Source of the DNA: Gammaproteobacteria bacterium
GTDB lineage: Bacteria > Pseudomonadota > Gammaproteobacteria > Steroidobacterales > Steroidobacteraceae
Reading direction: 5' to 3'
Length of the DNA: 38,143 nucleotides
Assembly (NCBI GenBank): GCA_028870705.1
Contig: JAGWPD010000104.1
Span: forward strand, 1 to 38,143
Every line of letters begins with the position of its first letter. Position 1 is the first letter of the stretch. The position numbers and the translations under genes are program-made. The notes under the pieces are model-generated. The model saw nothing but the letters and a program-made list of their open reading frames with translations, did no database searches and had not been told where the DNA came from. Below are positions 25,229 to 32,956 of the stretch, in pieces.

Positions 25229-25257
25229 TTTAAAACATTGTGTTAGTTGTGATTAAT
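25229..25257 (+). promoter_or_regulatory. Candidate promoter of the puuD-puuA2-pot transcript
   Basis: TTTAAA (25229-25234) and ATTAAT (25252-25257) are separated by 17 bases, each matching the sigma-70 hexamers at 4 of 6 positions, inside the only long AT-rich block of the island (25201-25258). The leader to the puuD ATG would be about 130 bases. The rest of the 25154-25392 gap shows nothing else firm. Confidence 0.4.
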
Positions 25258-25392
25258 GCCACGCAGCAAGCACGGCTCTCAGGCCTTTCGGCAGGGACTT
25301 CCAGCGTGCCCCTATGCTCTAATGGCTCCATTCACGTCCCCTGTCGGCGATTTCCTACCTGCCTGGACGGCTAGGGCGCCGGAGTCCGTTTC

Positions 25393-26151
25393 ATGTCTGC
25401 CAGACGCCCTTTGATCGGTATACCCGCGGACCGGCGCATGCTGGGCCCGCAGCCATACCATCTGGCCGGCGAGAAATATGTCACGGCCGCACTCGATGCC
25501 GCCGGCGCCATCCCGGTGATCGTACCGGCGCTGGGGCGCGAGTTGCAGGACGAGAGCCTGCTTGCCTCGCTCGACGGGCTGCTGTTCACCGGCAGCCCAT
25601 CGAATGTCGAACCGCACCGCTACCGCGGCGAGCCGAGCGAGGCGGGCACGCTCCACGATCCGCACCGTGACGAGACCACGCTGCCGCTGATCCCGCGTGC
25701 GGTAGCGGCGGGCGTGCCGGTGCTCGGCATCTGCCGCGGCTTCCAGGAAATGAACGTCGCATTCGGCGGCACGCTCTGGCAGAAGCTCCATGAAGTGCCC
25801 GGGCACCTCGACCATCGCGAGGACAAGGAGCAGCCGCTCGAGCGCCAGTACGGCGCCGCGCACGAGATCGTGCTCGAACCGGGCGGCATGCTGCAGCGCC
25901 TGGCCGGCGGCGCGGCGCGCGTCACGGTCAATTCGCTCCATGGCCAGGGCGTGCGCGACCTCGGGCCGGGCCTGGCGATCGAAGCACGCGCGCCCGATGG
26001 CGTGATCGAGGCCTTTCGCGTGCGCGGCGCGCGCCGCTTCGCGCTCGCGGTGCAGTGGCATCCCGAGTGGCGGGTACAGGACAACAAGTTCTCGCAGGCG
26101 CTGTTCGCCGAGTTCGGCGCGGCCTGCCGGGAACAGATGCAGGCAAGGTGA
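25393..26151 (+). CDS. puuD: Gamma-glutamyl-GABA hydrolase (class I glutamine amidotransferase, PuuD)
   Basis: 252 residues from an ATG with GGAG 8 bases upstream. The class I amidotransferase triad is intact: C114 in LGICRGFQEMN, H223 and E225 in QWHPEW. C114 has the same number as the nucleophile I recall for E. coli PuuD. The N-terminal RRPLIGIPADRR and FTGSPSNVEPHRY are typical of PuuD (Peptidase_C26). It releases GABA and glutamate from gamma-glutamyl-GABA, the last step of the Puu pathway, in the cytoplasm. It lies 3 bases before the second ligase gene, so the two are co-translated. No GABA aminotransferase is found in the window apart from the BauA-like enzyme. Confidence 0.9.
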   Translation: MSARRPLIGIPADRRMLGPQPYHLAGEKYVTAALDAAGAIPVIVPALGRELQDESLLASLDGLLFTGSPSNVEPHRYRGEPSEAGTLHDPHRDETTLPLIPRAVAAGVPVLGICRGFQEMNVAFGGTLWQKLHEVPGHLDHREDKEQPLERQYGAAHEIVLEPGGMLQRLAGGAARVTVNSLHGQGVRDLGPGLAIEARAPDGVIEAFRVRGARRFALAVQWHPEWRVQDNKFSQALFAEFGAACREQMQAR

Positions 26152-26154
26152 TCT

Positions 26155-27495
26155 ATGGCGAATGAAATCCAGCAGTTCTTCCGCGACCACGGCATTTCCG
26201 AAGTCGAGGCGATCATCCCGGACATGGCGGGCATTGCCCGCGGCAAGCTGATGCCGGCGGAGAAATTTGCCGAGGACGCCGGGATGCGCCTGCCCGAGAG
26301 CATCTTCCTGCAGACGGTAACCGGCGACTATCCGGGCGATACCACCTCCGCGATGAGTCCGGCGGAGATCGACATCGTGCTCAAGGCCGACCCGAAGACG
26401 GTGCGCGTGGTGCCGTGGGCCGCCGAGCCCACTGCGCAGGTGATCCACGATTGCTTCTATTCGGATGGCCGGCGCGTGACGATGGCGCCGCGCCAGCTGC
26501 TGCAGCACGTGCTGCACCTCTATGCGGAGCGCGGCTGGGAGCCGGTGATCGCGCCGGAGCTCGAATTCTACCTGGTCGAGCCGAACATCGACGCCGACTA
26601 CCAGCTCAAGCCCCCGATCGGCCGTTCGGGCCGGGCGGAACCCGGCCGGCAGTCCTACAGCATCGCGGCGGTCAACGAGTTCGATCCGCTGTTCGACGAC
26701 ATGTATGCCTTCTGCGAGGCGCAGGACATCGAGATCGACACGCTGATCCACGAGGATGGACCGGCGCAGATGGAGATCAACCTGCTGCACGGCGATCCGC
26801 TGGCGCTCGCCGACCAGGCCTTCCTGTTCAAGCGCACCGCGCGCGAGGCCGCGCTCCGTCACAAGATGTACGCGACCTTCATGGCCAAGCCCCACGCCAA
26901 GGAACCTGGCAGCGCCATGCACATCCACCAGAGCGTGGTCGATTCGAAGACGCGCGAGAACATCTTCAGCAATGCCGACGGCACGCCTTCGTCGCTGTTT
27001 TTCTCGCACATCGCCGGGCTGCAGCGCTACCTGCCGAACGCGATGAGCCTGTTCGCGCCGAACGTGAACTCCTATCGCCGCATCGCGCGCGCTTCGCTCG
27101 CGCCGATCAACGTGCAGTGGGGTTACGACAACCGCACCGCCGGGCTGCGCGTGCCGGTCTCCGACCCGGACGCGCGCCGCGTCGAGAACCGCCTCGGTGG
27201 CGCCGATGCGAACCCGTACATCGCGATCGCGGGCTCGCTCGCCTGCGGCTACCTCGGCATGGTGCAGAACCTGCAGCCGAGCGAGCCGATCACCGGCAGC
27301 GCGCACGACCTGCCCTGGGATCTGCCGCGCTCGCTTGACGATGCGCTGCGGCGACTGAAGGACTGTCAGCCCTTGGTGAGCCTGCTGGGCCTGCCGTTCG
27401 TCGCGGCCTATACAATCGTCAAGCAGGCCGAGTACGAGGTGTTCCTGCAGGTGATCAGCTCGTGGGAGCGGGAGCACCTGCTGCTCAACGTGTAG
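26155..27495 (+). CDS. Glutamine synthetase-like gamma-glutamylamine synthetase (second PuuA paralogue)
   Basis: 446 residues from an ATG with AAGG 6 bases upstream, 3 bases after puuD. The fold is complete: APELEFYLVEP, DGPAQMEINLLHGD, FMAKPHAKEPGSAMHIHQS, DNRTAGLRVP and RVENRLGGADANPY. It is clearly paralogous to, not a copy of, the first ligase at 23786: loops around the amine site differ (GDGEATRIEH there, SDPDARRVEN here). This subtype is the one often found beside pot transporters in Pseudomonas (SpuB/SpuI-like). It should glutamylate putrescine, diaminopropane, spermidine or a monoamine; which of these cannot be decided from sequence. The potF gene follows after 71 bases. Confidence 0.87.
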   Translation: MANEIQQFFRDHGISEVEAIIPDMAGIARGKLMPAEKFAEDAGMRLPESIFLQTVTGDYPGDTTSAMSPAEIDIVLKADPKTVRVVPWAAEPTAQVIHDCFYSDGRRVTMAPRQLLQHVLHLYAERGWEPVIAPELEFYLVEPNIDADYQLKPPIGRSGRAEPGRQSYSIAAVNEFDPLFDDMYAFCEAQDIEIDTLIHEDGPAQMEINLLHGDPLALADQAFLFKRTAREAALRHKMYATFMAKPHAKEPGSAMHIHQSVVDSKTRENIFSNADGTPSSLFFSHIAGLQRYLPNAMSLFAPNVNSYRRIARASLAPINVQWGYDNRTAGLRVPVSDPDARRVENRLGGADANPYIAIAGSLACGYLGMVQNLQPSEPITGSAHDLPWDLPRSLDDALRRLKDCQPLVSLLGLPFVAAYTIVKQAEYEVFLQVISSWEREHLLLNV

Positions 27496-27534
27496 CGGCC
27501 GGCGCCCGATGGTCGCGGGGGGACTTGCGTTAAT

Positions 27535-27570
27535 ATGAAAATTGAAGGGTCGCCAGGGAATGCTGCATGA
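27535..27570 (+). CDS. Possible 11-codon leader peptide overlapping the potF start
   Basis: An ATG at 27535 opens a frame for MKIEGSPGNAA whose TGA overlaps the potF ATG (ATGA at 27567-27570). A run of G bases lies 12 bases upstream, too far for a good ribosome site, so translation is uncertain. If real, it would couple potF translation to its own. The TAATAT at 27531-27536 could instead be a -10 box. Confidence 0.25.
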   Translation: MKIEGSPGNAA

Positions 27571-28745
27571 GCACTGATCGCGGGCGTTGTGCGGCGGTCG
27601 CGCTGGCCGTGCTGTTGGCCGCGTCGCTGGCGGCTTGCGGCGGCGCCAGGCAGGGTTCGGCGCCGGCCGGCAACGCAGCCGGCCACGCGCTGCATGCGGC
27701 CGCACCCGGGCTCACCGACGCGGAAAAGGTGCTCAACGTCTACAACTGGTCCGACTACATTTCGCCCGACGTCGTGCCGGCCTTCGAGAAGGAATACGGC
27801 ATCAAGGTCAACTACGACGTCTTCGATTCGAATGCCGTGCTGCAGACCAAGCTGCTGGCCGGCCAGACCGGCTACGACATCGTCGTGCCCTCGGCCAACT
27901 TCCTCGCGCTGCAGATCAAGGCCGGTGTGTTCCAGAAGCTCGACAAGTCGCGCATCCCCAACCTCAAGAACGTCGATCCGGACATCGCCAAGCGCTTCGC
28001 GCCGCTCGATCCGGGCATGCAGTATGCGGTGAATTATTTCTGGGGCACTTCCGGGGTTGGTTACAACGTCGACAAGATCAAGGCGGCGATGCCAGCTGCG
28101 CCGGTCGACAGCTTCCGCATGTTCTATGACCCGGCCGTGGTCAGGCATTTCAAGGACTGCGGCATCAGCATACTGGACGAGCCCGAGGAGATCATCAACA
28201 CGGTGTTCGTGTACCTGGGCATCCCCGCCAACAGCGAGCGGCCGGAAGACCTCGCCGCGGCGGAGAAGGTGCTGATGGCAATGCGCCCCTACGTGCGCTA
28301 CGTCAATTCTTCCCGCTACATCGAGGACCTCGCCAACGGCGATATCTGTCTGGCGCTGGGCTGGAGCGGCGATGTCGGCCAGGCGGGACTGCGCGCCCGC
28401 GAGGCCAGGAATGGCAACAACATCAAGTACCTCATTCCGCAGGAAGGGGCGGTCATGTTCTTCGACATGCTGGCGATCCCCGCCGACGCGCTGCACCCGA
28501 ACAACGCGCACCTGTTCATCAACTACCTGCTGCGGCCGGATGTCTCGGCGAAGAATTCCAGCGCCGTGCATTTCGCCTCCAGCAACGCCGCCGCGTATCC
28601 GCTCATCGATCCGGTCGTGCTCAACGACCGCGGCATCTTCCCGGGGCCTGAGACCAAGGCGCACCTGGTGGCGAACCTGCCGCGCTCGCAGGCGTACATG
28701 CGGCTGCTGACGCGCATGTGGACCCGCTTCAAATCCGGCCGCTGA
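27567..28745 (+). CDS. potF: Polyamine ABC transporter substrate-binding protein (PotF/SpuD-type), lipid-anchored
   Basis: 392 residues from an ATG with AGGGA 7 bases upstream. It is a type II periplasmic binding protein of the PotD/PotF family. VYNWSDYISP at 58-67 is the hallmark strand whose W61, S62 and D63 contact the polyamine; GTSGVGYNVDKI and ALGWSGDVGQA are further ligand-cleft motifs. Unlike E. coli PotF it carries a lipobox, LAAC with C24, followed by a Gly/Ala-rich tether, so it is probably anchored to the outer face of the inner membrane. It hands putrescine or spermidine to PotHI. Which polyamine is preferred cannot be read. Confidence 0.9.
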   Translation: MSTDRGRCAAVALAVLLAASLAACGGARQGSAPAGNAAGHALHAAAPGLTDAEKVLNVYNWSDYISPDVVPAFEKEYGIKVNYDVFDSNAVLQTKLLAGQTGYDIVVPSANFLALQIKAGVFQKLDKSRIPNLKNVDPDIAKRFAPLDPGMQYAVNYFWGTSGVGYNVDKIKAAMPAAPVDSFRMFYDPAVVRHFKDCGISILDEPEEIINTVFVYLGIPANSERPEDLAAAEKVLMAMRPYVRYVNSSRYIEDLANGDICLALGWSGDVGQAGLRAREARNGNNIKYLIPQEGAVMFFDMLAIPADALHPNNAHLFINYLLRPDVSAKNSSAVHFASSNAAAYPLIDPVVLNDRGIFPGPETKAHLVANLPRSQAYMRLLTRMWTRFKSGR

Positions 28746-28755
28746 GAACCACGAC

Positions 28756-29892
28756 ATGGCTGACACCCGCACCAGGACGCCCGAGCCGTGGCTCGATCCG
28801 CACGCGCAGGCCTACATCCGCGTCGAGAACGTCAGCAAGCGCTTTGGCAGCTTCGTCGCCGTCAATAACGTCTCGCTGAAGATCTACAAGGGCGAGATCT
28901 TCTGCCTGCTGGGCGGCTCGGGCTGCGGCAAGACCACGCTGCTGCGCATGCTGGCCGGCTTCGAGCAGCCGAGCGCTGGCGCGGTCTACATCGACGGGCA
29001 GGACATGGCGGGCATTCCGCCCTACGAGCGCCCGGTGAACATGATGTTCCAGTCCTACGCGCTCTTTCCGCACATGAGCGTGGCCGGCAACGTGGCCTTC
29101 GGCCTCGAGCAGGAGAAAATCAAACGCGCCGAGATCGACCGGCGCGTCGCCGAGATCCTCGACATCGTCAAGCTGGGCGAGTACGCCAGGCGCAAGCCGC
29201 ACCAGCTCTCGGGCGGCCAGCGCCAGCGCGTGGCACTGGCGCGCGCGCTGGTCAAGCGGCCCAAGCTCCTGCTGCTCGACGAGCCGCTCGGCGCGCTCGA
29301 CCGCAAGCTCCGTGAGCACACGCAGTTCGAGTTGCTCGGTATCCAGGAGAAGCTCGGCGTCACCTTCGTGGTCGTCACGCACGACCAGGAGGAAGCGATG
29401 ACACTGTCCTCGCGCGTCGGGGTGATGAACCGCGGCGAGATCGTGCAGGTGGGCACGCCGCGCCAGATCTACGAATTCCCCGCCTCGCGCTTCGTGGCGG
29501 ATTTCATCGGTTCGGTGAACCTGTTCGAGGGGCAGCTCACCGAGGACGAGCAGGACCACGTGCGCGTGAAGTGCGAGGAACTCAGCACTCCGGTCTACGT
29601 CGACCACGGCATGAGTGCGCCGCCGCTGGCGCTGTGCTGGGTCGCGGTGCGGCCGGAAAAGATCGTGCTCGGGCGCGAGCGTCCGGCGGCCACTGATAAC
29701 TGGGCGCACGGCACGATCCACGACATTGCCTACATGGGTGACATGACGGTGTTCGTGGTGAAGCTCGATTCCGGCCGCCAGGTGCGCGTCACGCAGGCCA
29801 ACCGCACGCGCAAGCCCGAGGAACAGTTCGTCTGGGACGAGACGGTCTACCTGTCCTGGGATGCCTCGAGTCCCGTGGTGGGCACGGGCTGA
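28756..29892 (+). CDS. potG: Polyamine ABC transporter ATP-binding protein
   Basis: 378 residues. Walker A GGSGCGKTT at 53-61, Q-loop FQSYALFPHMSV near 98, signature LSGGQRQRV at 151, Walker B LLLLDEP at 171-177 and the switch histidine in VVTHDQEEAM are all intact. A C-terminal TOBE-like domain holds VAVRPEKIVL. Long N-terminal and TOBE regions match PotA/PotG rather than other importers. It drives polyamine uptake through PotH and PotI at the inner membrane. It begins 10 bases after potF. The ribosome site is weak, which fits translation within the operon. Confidence 0.92.
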   Translation: MADTRTRTPEPWLDPHAQAYIRVENVSKRFGSFVAVNNVSLKIYKGEIFCLLGGSGCGKTTLLRMLAGFEQPSAGAVYIDGQDMAGIPPYERPVNMMFQSYALFPHMSVAGNVAFGLEQEKIKRAEIDRRVAEILDIVKLGEYARRKPHQLSGGQRQRVALARALVKRPKLLLLDEPLGALDRKLREHTQFELLGIQEKLGVTFVVVTHDQEEAMTLSSRVGVMNRGEIVQVGTPRQIYEFPASRFVADFIGSVNLFEGQLTEDEQDHVRVKCEELSTPVYVDHGMSAPPLALCWVAVRPEKIVLGRERPAATDNWAHGTIHDIAYMGDMTVFVVKLDSGRQVRVTQANRTRKPEEQFVWDETVYLSWDASSPVVGTG

Positions 29893-29896
29893 GCGC

Positions 29897-30928
29897 ATGA
29901 GCGGTGCCAACGGCAGCCGCTGGCGCCCGGGCTCGCGAGGCCCGGCCAAGCGCACGCCCGGTTCGCAACTGACGCGGCCGTGGGAACCGCTGTGGCAGTT
30001 CTTCAACCGGCTGCGACCGGCGCGCTGGTCGGCGTACGTGCGCGACCACTGGATCGGCAAGCCACTGGTCACGGCGGTGCCGATGACCTGGCTGGTGCTG
30101 TTCTTCATGGTGCCGTTCATCATCGTCTTCGGCATCTCGTTCTCGCAATCGGTGCTGGCGATCCCGCCGTACGAGGAACTGCTGGGCTGGACCGACGACA
30201 AGGTGCTGCAGCTCCGGCTCCACCTCTCGAACTACGACTATCTGTTCACCGACTCGCTGTATGCGAGCTCGTACCTGTATTCGCTCAAGGTCGCGGCGGT
30301 CTCGACCTGCTACTGCCTGCTGCTGGGCTACCCGATGGCCTACGGGATCGCGCGTGCCACGACCACCCGCCGCAACATCTACCTGATGCTGATCATCCTG
30401 CCATTCTGGACCTCGTTCCTGCTGCGGGTCTACGCCTGGATCGGGTTGCTGAAGGGCAACGGCGTCATCAACAACGTGCTGATGGCGCTCGGCGTCATCC
30501 ACGAGCCGATCACGATGATGCAGACCGACTTCGCGGTGTACATCGGCATCGTCTATTCCTACCTGCCGTTCATGATCCTGCCGCTGTACTCCAACCTCGA
30601 GAAGCACGATCGCACGCTGCTCGAAGCCGCCGCCGACCTGGGCTCGCGCCCATGGAAGGCGTTCATGCGCATCACGCTGCCGCTGTCGGTGCCGGGCATC
30701 GTGGCCGGATCGCTCCTGGTGTTCATCCCCGCGGTGGGCGAGTACGTGATCCCCTCGTTGTTGGGGCGCACCGACCAGCTGATGATCGGGCGCGTGCTGT
30801 CGGATGAGTTCTTCGAGAACCGCGACTGGCCAGTGGCGAGCGCGGTGGCGATCGCGATGCTGATCCTGCTGGTGGTGCCGATCATGATCTTCCAGCGCTA
30901 CCAGAACCGGGAGCTCGCGCACAAATGA
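29897..30928 (+). CDS. potH: Polyamine ABC transporter permease PotH
   Basis: 343 residues from the ATG at 29897, four bases after the potG stop; the frame opens earlier but only within potG. A basic, Arg/Pro-rich cytoplasmic N-terminus of about 60 residues precedes the first membrane helix (TWLVLFFMVPFIIVFGISFS). About six helices follow, with the EAA loop LEAAADLGSRPWKAFMRITLP that docks on PotG. The last helix is near the end (AVAIAMLILLVVPIMIF). It forms half of the membrane channel. Its TGA overlaps the potI ATG (ATGA). Confidence 0.9.
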   Translation: MSGANGSRWRPGSRGPAKRTPGSQLTRPWEPLWQFFNRLRPARWSAYVRDHWIGKPLVTAVPMTWLVLFFMVPFIIVFGISFSQSVLAIPPYEELLGWTDDKVLQLRLHLSNYDYLFTDSLYASSYLYSLKVAAVSTCYCLLLGYPMAYGIARATTTRRNIYLMLIILPFWTSFLLRVYAWIGLLKGNGVINNVLMALGVIHEPITMMQTDFAVYIGIVYSYLPFMILPLYSNLEKHDRTLLEAAADLGSRPWKAFMRITLPLSVPGIVAGSLLVFIPAVGEYVIPSLLGRTDQLMIGRVLSDEFFENRDWPVASAVAIAMLILLVVPIMIFQRYQNRELAHK

Positions 30929-31770
30929 TCGGCGGGCGCAAGTTCTTCGTGCCGACGATGCTGGCCTTCGGCTTCGCCTTCCTGTACGTGCCGATCCTGT
31001 CGATGATCGTGTTCTCGTTCAACAATTCGCGGCTGGTGACGGTCTGGGACCACCCCAACTCGCCGACCCTGAAGTGGTACGGGCTGCTGTTCCACAACGA
31101 CCAGATCATGGGTGCCGCCTGGCTGTCGATCAAGATCGCCACCATGAACGCCTGCATCTCGGTGGTGCTGGGCACGATCGCGGGGCTGGTGCTGGCGCGC
31201 TTCGGGCGCTTTCGCGGGCGGACACTCCTGGCGGCGATGACCACCGCGCCGCTGGTGATGCCCGAGGTGATCACCGGGCTCGCGATGCTGCTGCTGTTCG
31301 TGTCGATGGAGCAGCTGATCGGCTGGCCGGCGGGGCGCGGCGTCACCACCATCACGATCGCGCACGTCACGTTCTCGATGGCCTACGTGACCGTGATCAT
31401 CCAGTCGCGGCTGGCCAACTTCGACGACTCGCTCGAGGAAGCCGCGATGGACCTCGGGGCGCGCCCGGCCAAAGTGTTCTTCCGCGTCACGCTGCCGCTG
31501 ATCATGCCGGCGATCGTCTCCGGCTGGTTGCTGGCGTTCACGTTGTCGTGGGACGACGTGGTGATTTCGCAATTCGTGGCCGGCCCGAGCTCGACCACGC
31601 TGCCGATGGTGATCTTCTCCAAAGTGCGCCTGGGCGTGAGCCCGGACGTCAATGCGCTGGCCACCATCATGGTGCTGATCGTGGCCACCGGGGTGGTGCT
31701 GTCGGCGATCGTGATGCAGCGCCAGGAGAAGCGCCGCGCACGCGAGATGCAGCTCGCCGCCAGTGACTGA
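30925..31770 (+). CDS. potI: Polyamine ABC transporter permease PotI
   Basis: 281 residues, the usual PotI size, starting in an ATGA overlap with potH. Helices begin with FFVPTMLAFGFAFLYVPIL and IVFSFNNSRL. The EAA loop is EEAAMDLGARPAKVFFRVTLP, followed by the conserved FTLSWDDVVISQFVAGP of polyamine permeases. It pairs with PotH. Its last eight bases overlap the GTG of the following aminotransferase, so that gene is likely read with the transporter. Confidence 0.9.
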   Translation: MIGGRKFFVPTMLAFGFAFLYVPILSMIVFSFNNSRLVTVWDHPNSPTLKWYGLLFHNDQIMGAAWLSIKIATMNACISVVLGTIAGLVLARFGRFRGRTLLAAMTTAPLVMPEVITGLAMLLLFVSMEQLIGWPAGRGVTTITIAHVTFSMAYVTVIIQSRLANFDDSLEEAAMDLGARPAKVFFRVTLPLIMPAIVSGWLLAFTLSWDDVVISQFVAGPSSTTLPMVIFSKVRLGVSPDVNALATIMVLIVATGVVLSAIVMQRQEKRRAREMQLAASD

Positions 31771-32956
31771 GCCACCCGTCCGCGCCGGCAAGCTGGCCGA
31801 TGTCGGCACCACCGTGTTCACGGTGATGTCGCGGCGCGCCGCCGAGACCGGCGCCGTCAATCTCGGCCAGGGATTCCCCGACTACCCGATTGACGTGCGT
31901 CTGACCGAGCTGGTGCAACAGGCGATGGCGGCCGGCCACAATCAATACGCACCGATGCCCGGCGTGCCGGCGCTCCTCGAGCAGATCGCCGCGAAGCTCA
32001 GGCGCCTGCATGGCATCACGGTCGATCCGGGCGATGAGATCACCGTGACGCTGGGCGCGACCGAGGCGATCTTCTCGGCGATCCAGGCGCTGGCTGGCGC
32101 GGGCGATGAAGTGCTGGTATTCGATCCCTGCTACGATTCCTATGACCCCGCGGCTCGCCTCGCCGGCGCCCGCTGTGTGCATGTACCCATGGCGCCGCCG
32201 CGCTTTCGCCCGGACTGGGAGCGCGTGCGCGCGGTGTTCAGCGCGCGCACGCGGCTGGTGATCATCAATTCACCGCACAACCCGGCCTGCAGTTGCCTGG
32301 ATGGCGCCGACCTCGATCAGCTGGCTGCGCTGCTGCGGGGCAGCGATTGCCTGGTGCTGGCGGATGAGGTCTACGAGCACATGGTCTACGACGGCGCGCG
32401 GCACGCGAGCGTGCTGGCGCATGCGGAGCTGCGCGGGAGGAGCGTGGCAGTGTATTCCTTCGGCAAGACGCTGCATGCCACGGGGCTGCGCGTCGGCTAC
32501 GCGGTGGCGCCGCCCAGGCTTACCGTGGAGTTGCGGAAAATCCACCAGTACAACACCTTCACGATCGCGACCTGCCTGCAACACGCGATCGCGGCCTACC
32601 TGCGCGAGCGGCCCGACTGCGGCGCGGATCTGGCGGGGTTCTTCCAGGCCAAGCGCGATCGCTTCGCGGCGCTGCTGGAGGGCACGGGCCTGGTCCTGCC
32701 CCGTTCCGCGGGCTCCTATTTCCAGCTCGCCGATTATTCCGGGCTGGATGAGCGCGGTGACGTCGAGCTCGCGGGCGCGCTGATCGACGAGGCCGGCGTC
32801 GCCACGATCCCGCTCAGCGTGTTCTACCGCGAGCCGCCGCCGATGCAGCTGCTGCGGCTGTGCTTCTGCAAGCGCGAGCAGACGCTGGCCGAGGGCGCGC
32901 TGCGGCTGCGCCAATGGGCGCAGCGGCAGCGTACAATGCGTGGCAGCAGGCCCTAA
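31763..32956 (+). CDS. Class I/II aminotransferase, methionine/KMTB type (YbdL-like)
   Basis: 397 residues from a GTG that overlaps the end of potI by 8 bases. It is a fold-type I PLP enzyme: GQGFPDYP at 36, YAPMPGVPALLEQIA, the PLP-phosphate loop GATEA at 98-102, N173 in SPHNP, D201 and Y204 in ADEVYEH, and K235 in SFGKTLHATGLRVGY. This pattern is that of E. coli YbdL and the kynurenine/methionine aminotransferases, which swap methionine with its keto acid. The final step of methionine salvage, which recycles the by-product of spermidine synthesis, needs this reaction. A different aromatic or kynurenine substrate is possible. The next ATG directly follows its stop. Confidence 0.83.
   Translation: MTEPPVRAGKLADVGTTVFTVMSRRAAETGAVNLGQGFPDYPIDVRLTELVQQAMAAGHNQYAPMPGVPALLEQIAAKLRRLHGITVDPGDEITVTLGATEAIFSAIQALAGAGDEVLVFDPCYDSYDPAARLAGARCVHVPMAPPRFRPDWERVRAVFSARTRLVIINSPHNPACSCLDGADLDQLAALLRGSDCLVLADEVYEHMVYDGARHASVLAHAELRGRSVAVYSFGKTLHATGLRVGYAVAPPRLTVELRKIHQYNTFTIATCLQHAIAAYLRERPDCGADLAGFFQAKRDRFAALLEGTGLVLPRSAGSYFQLADYSGLDERGDVELAGALIDEAGVATIPLSVFYREPPPMQLLRLCFCKREQTLAEGALRLRQWAQRQRTMRGSRP

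Noticed and set aside
27408-30201. Long minus-strand frames opposite the pot genes
   Set aside because: They are antisense to four genes with intact family motifs and have no domain pattern.
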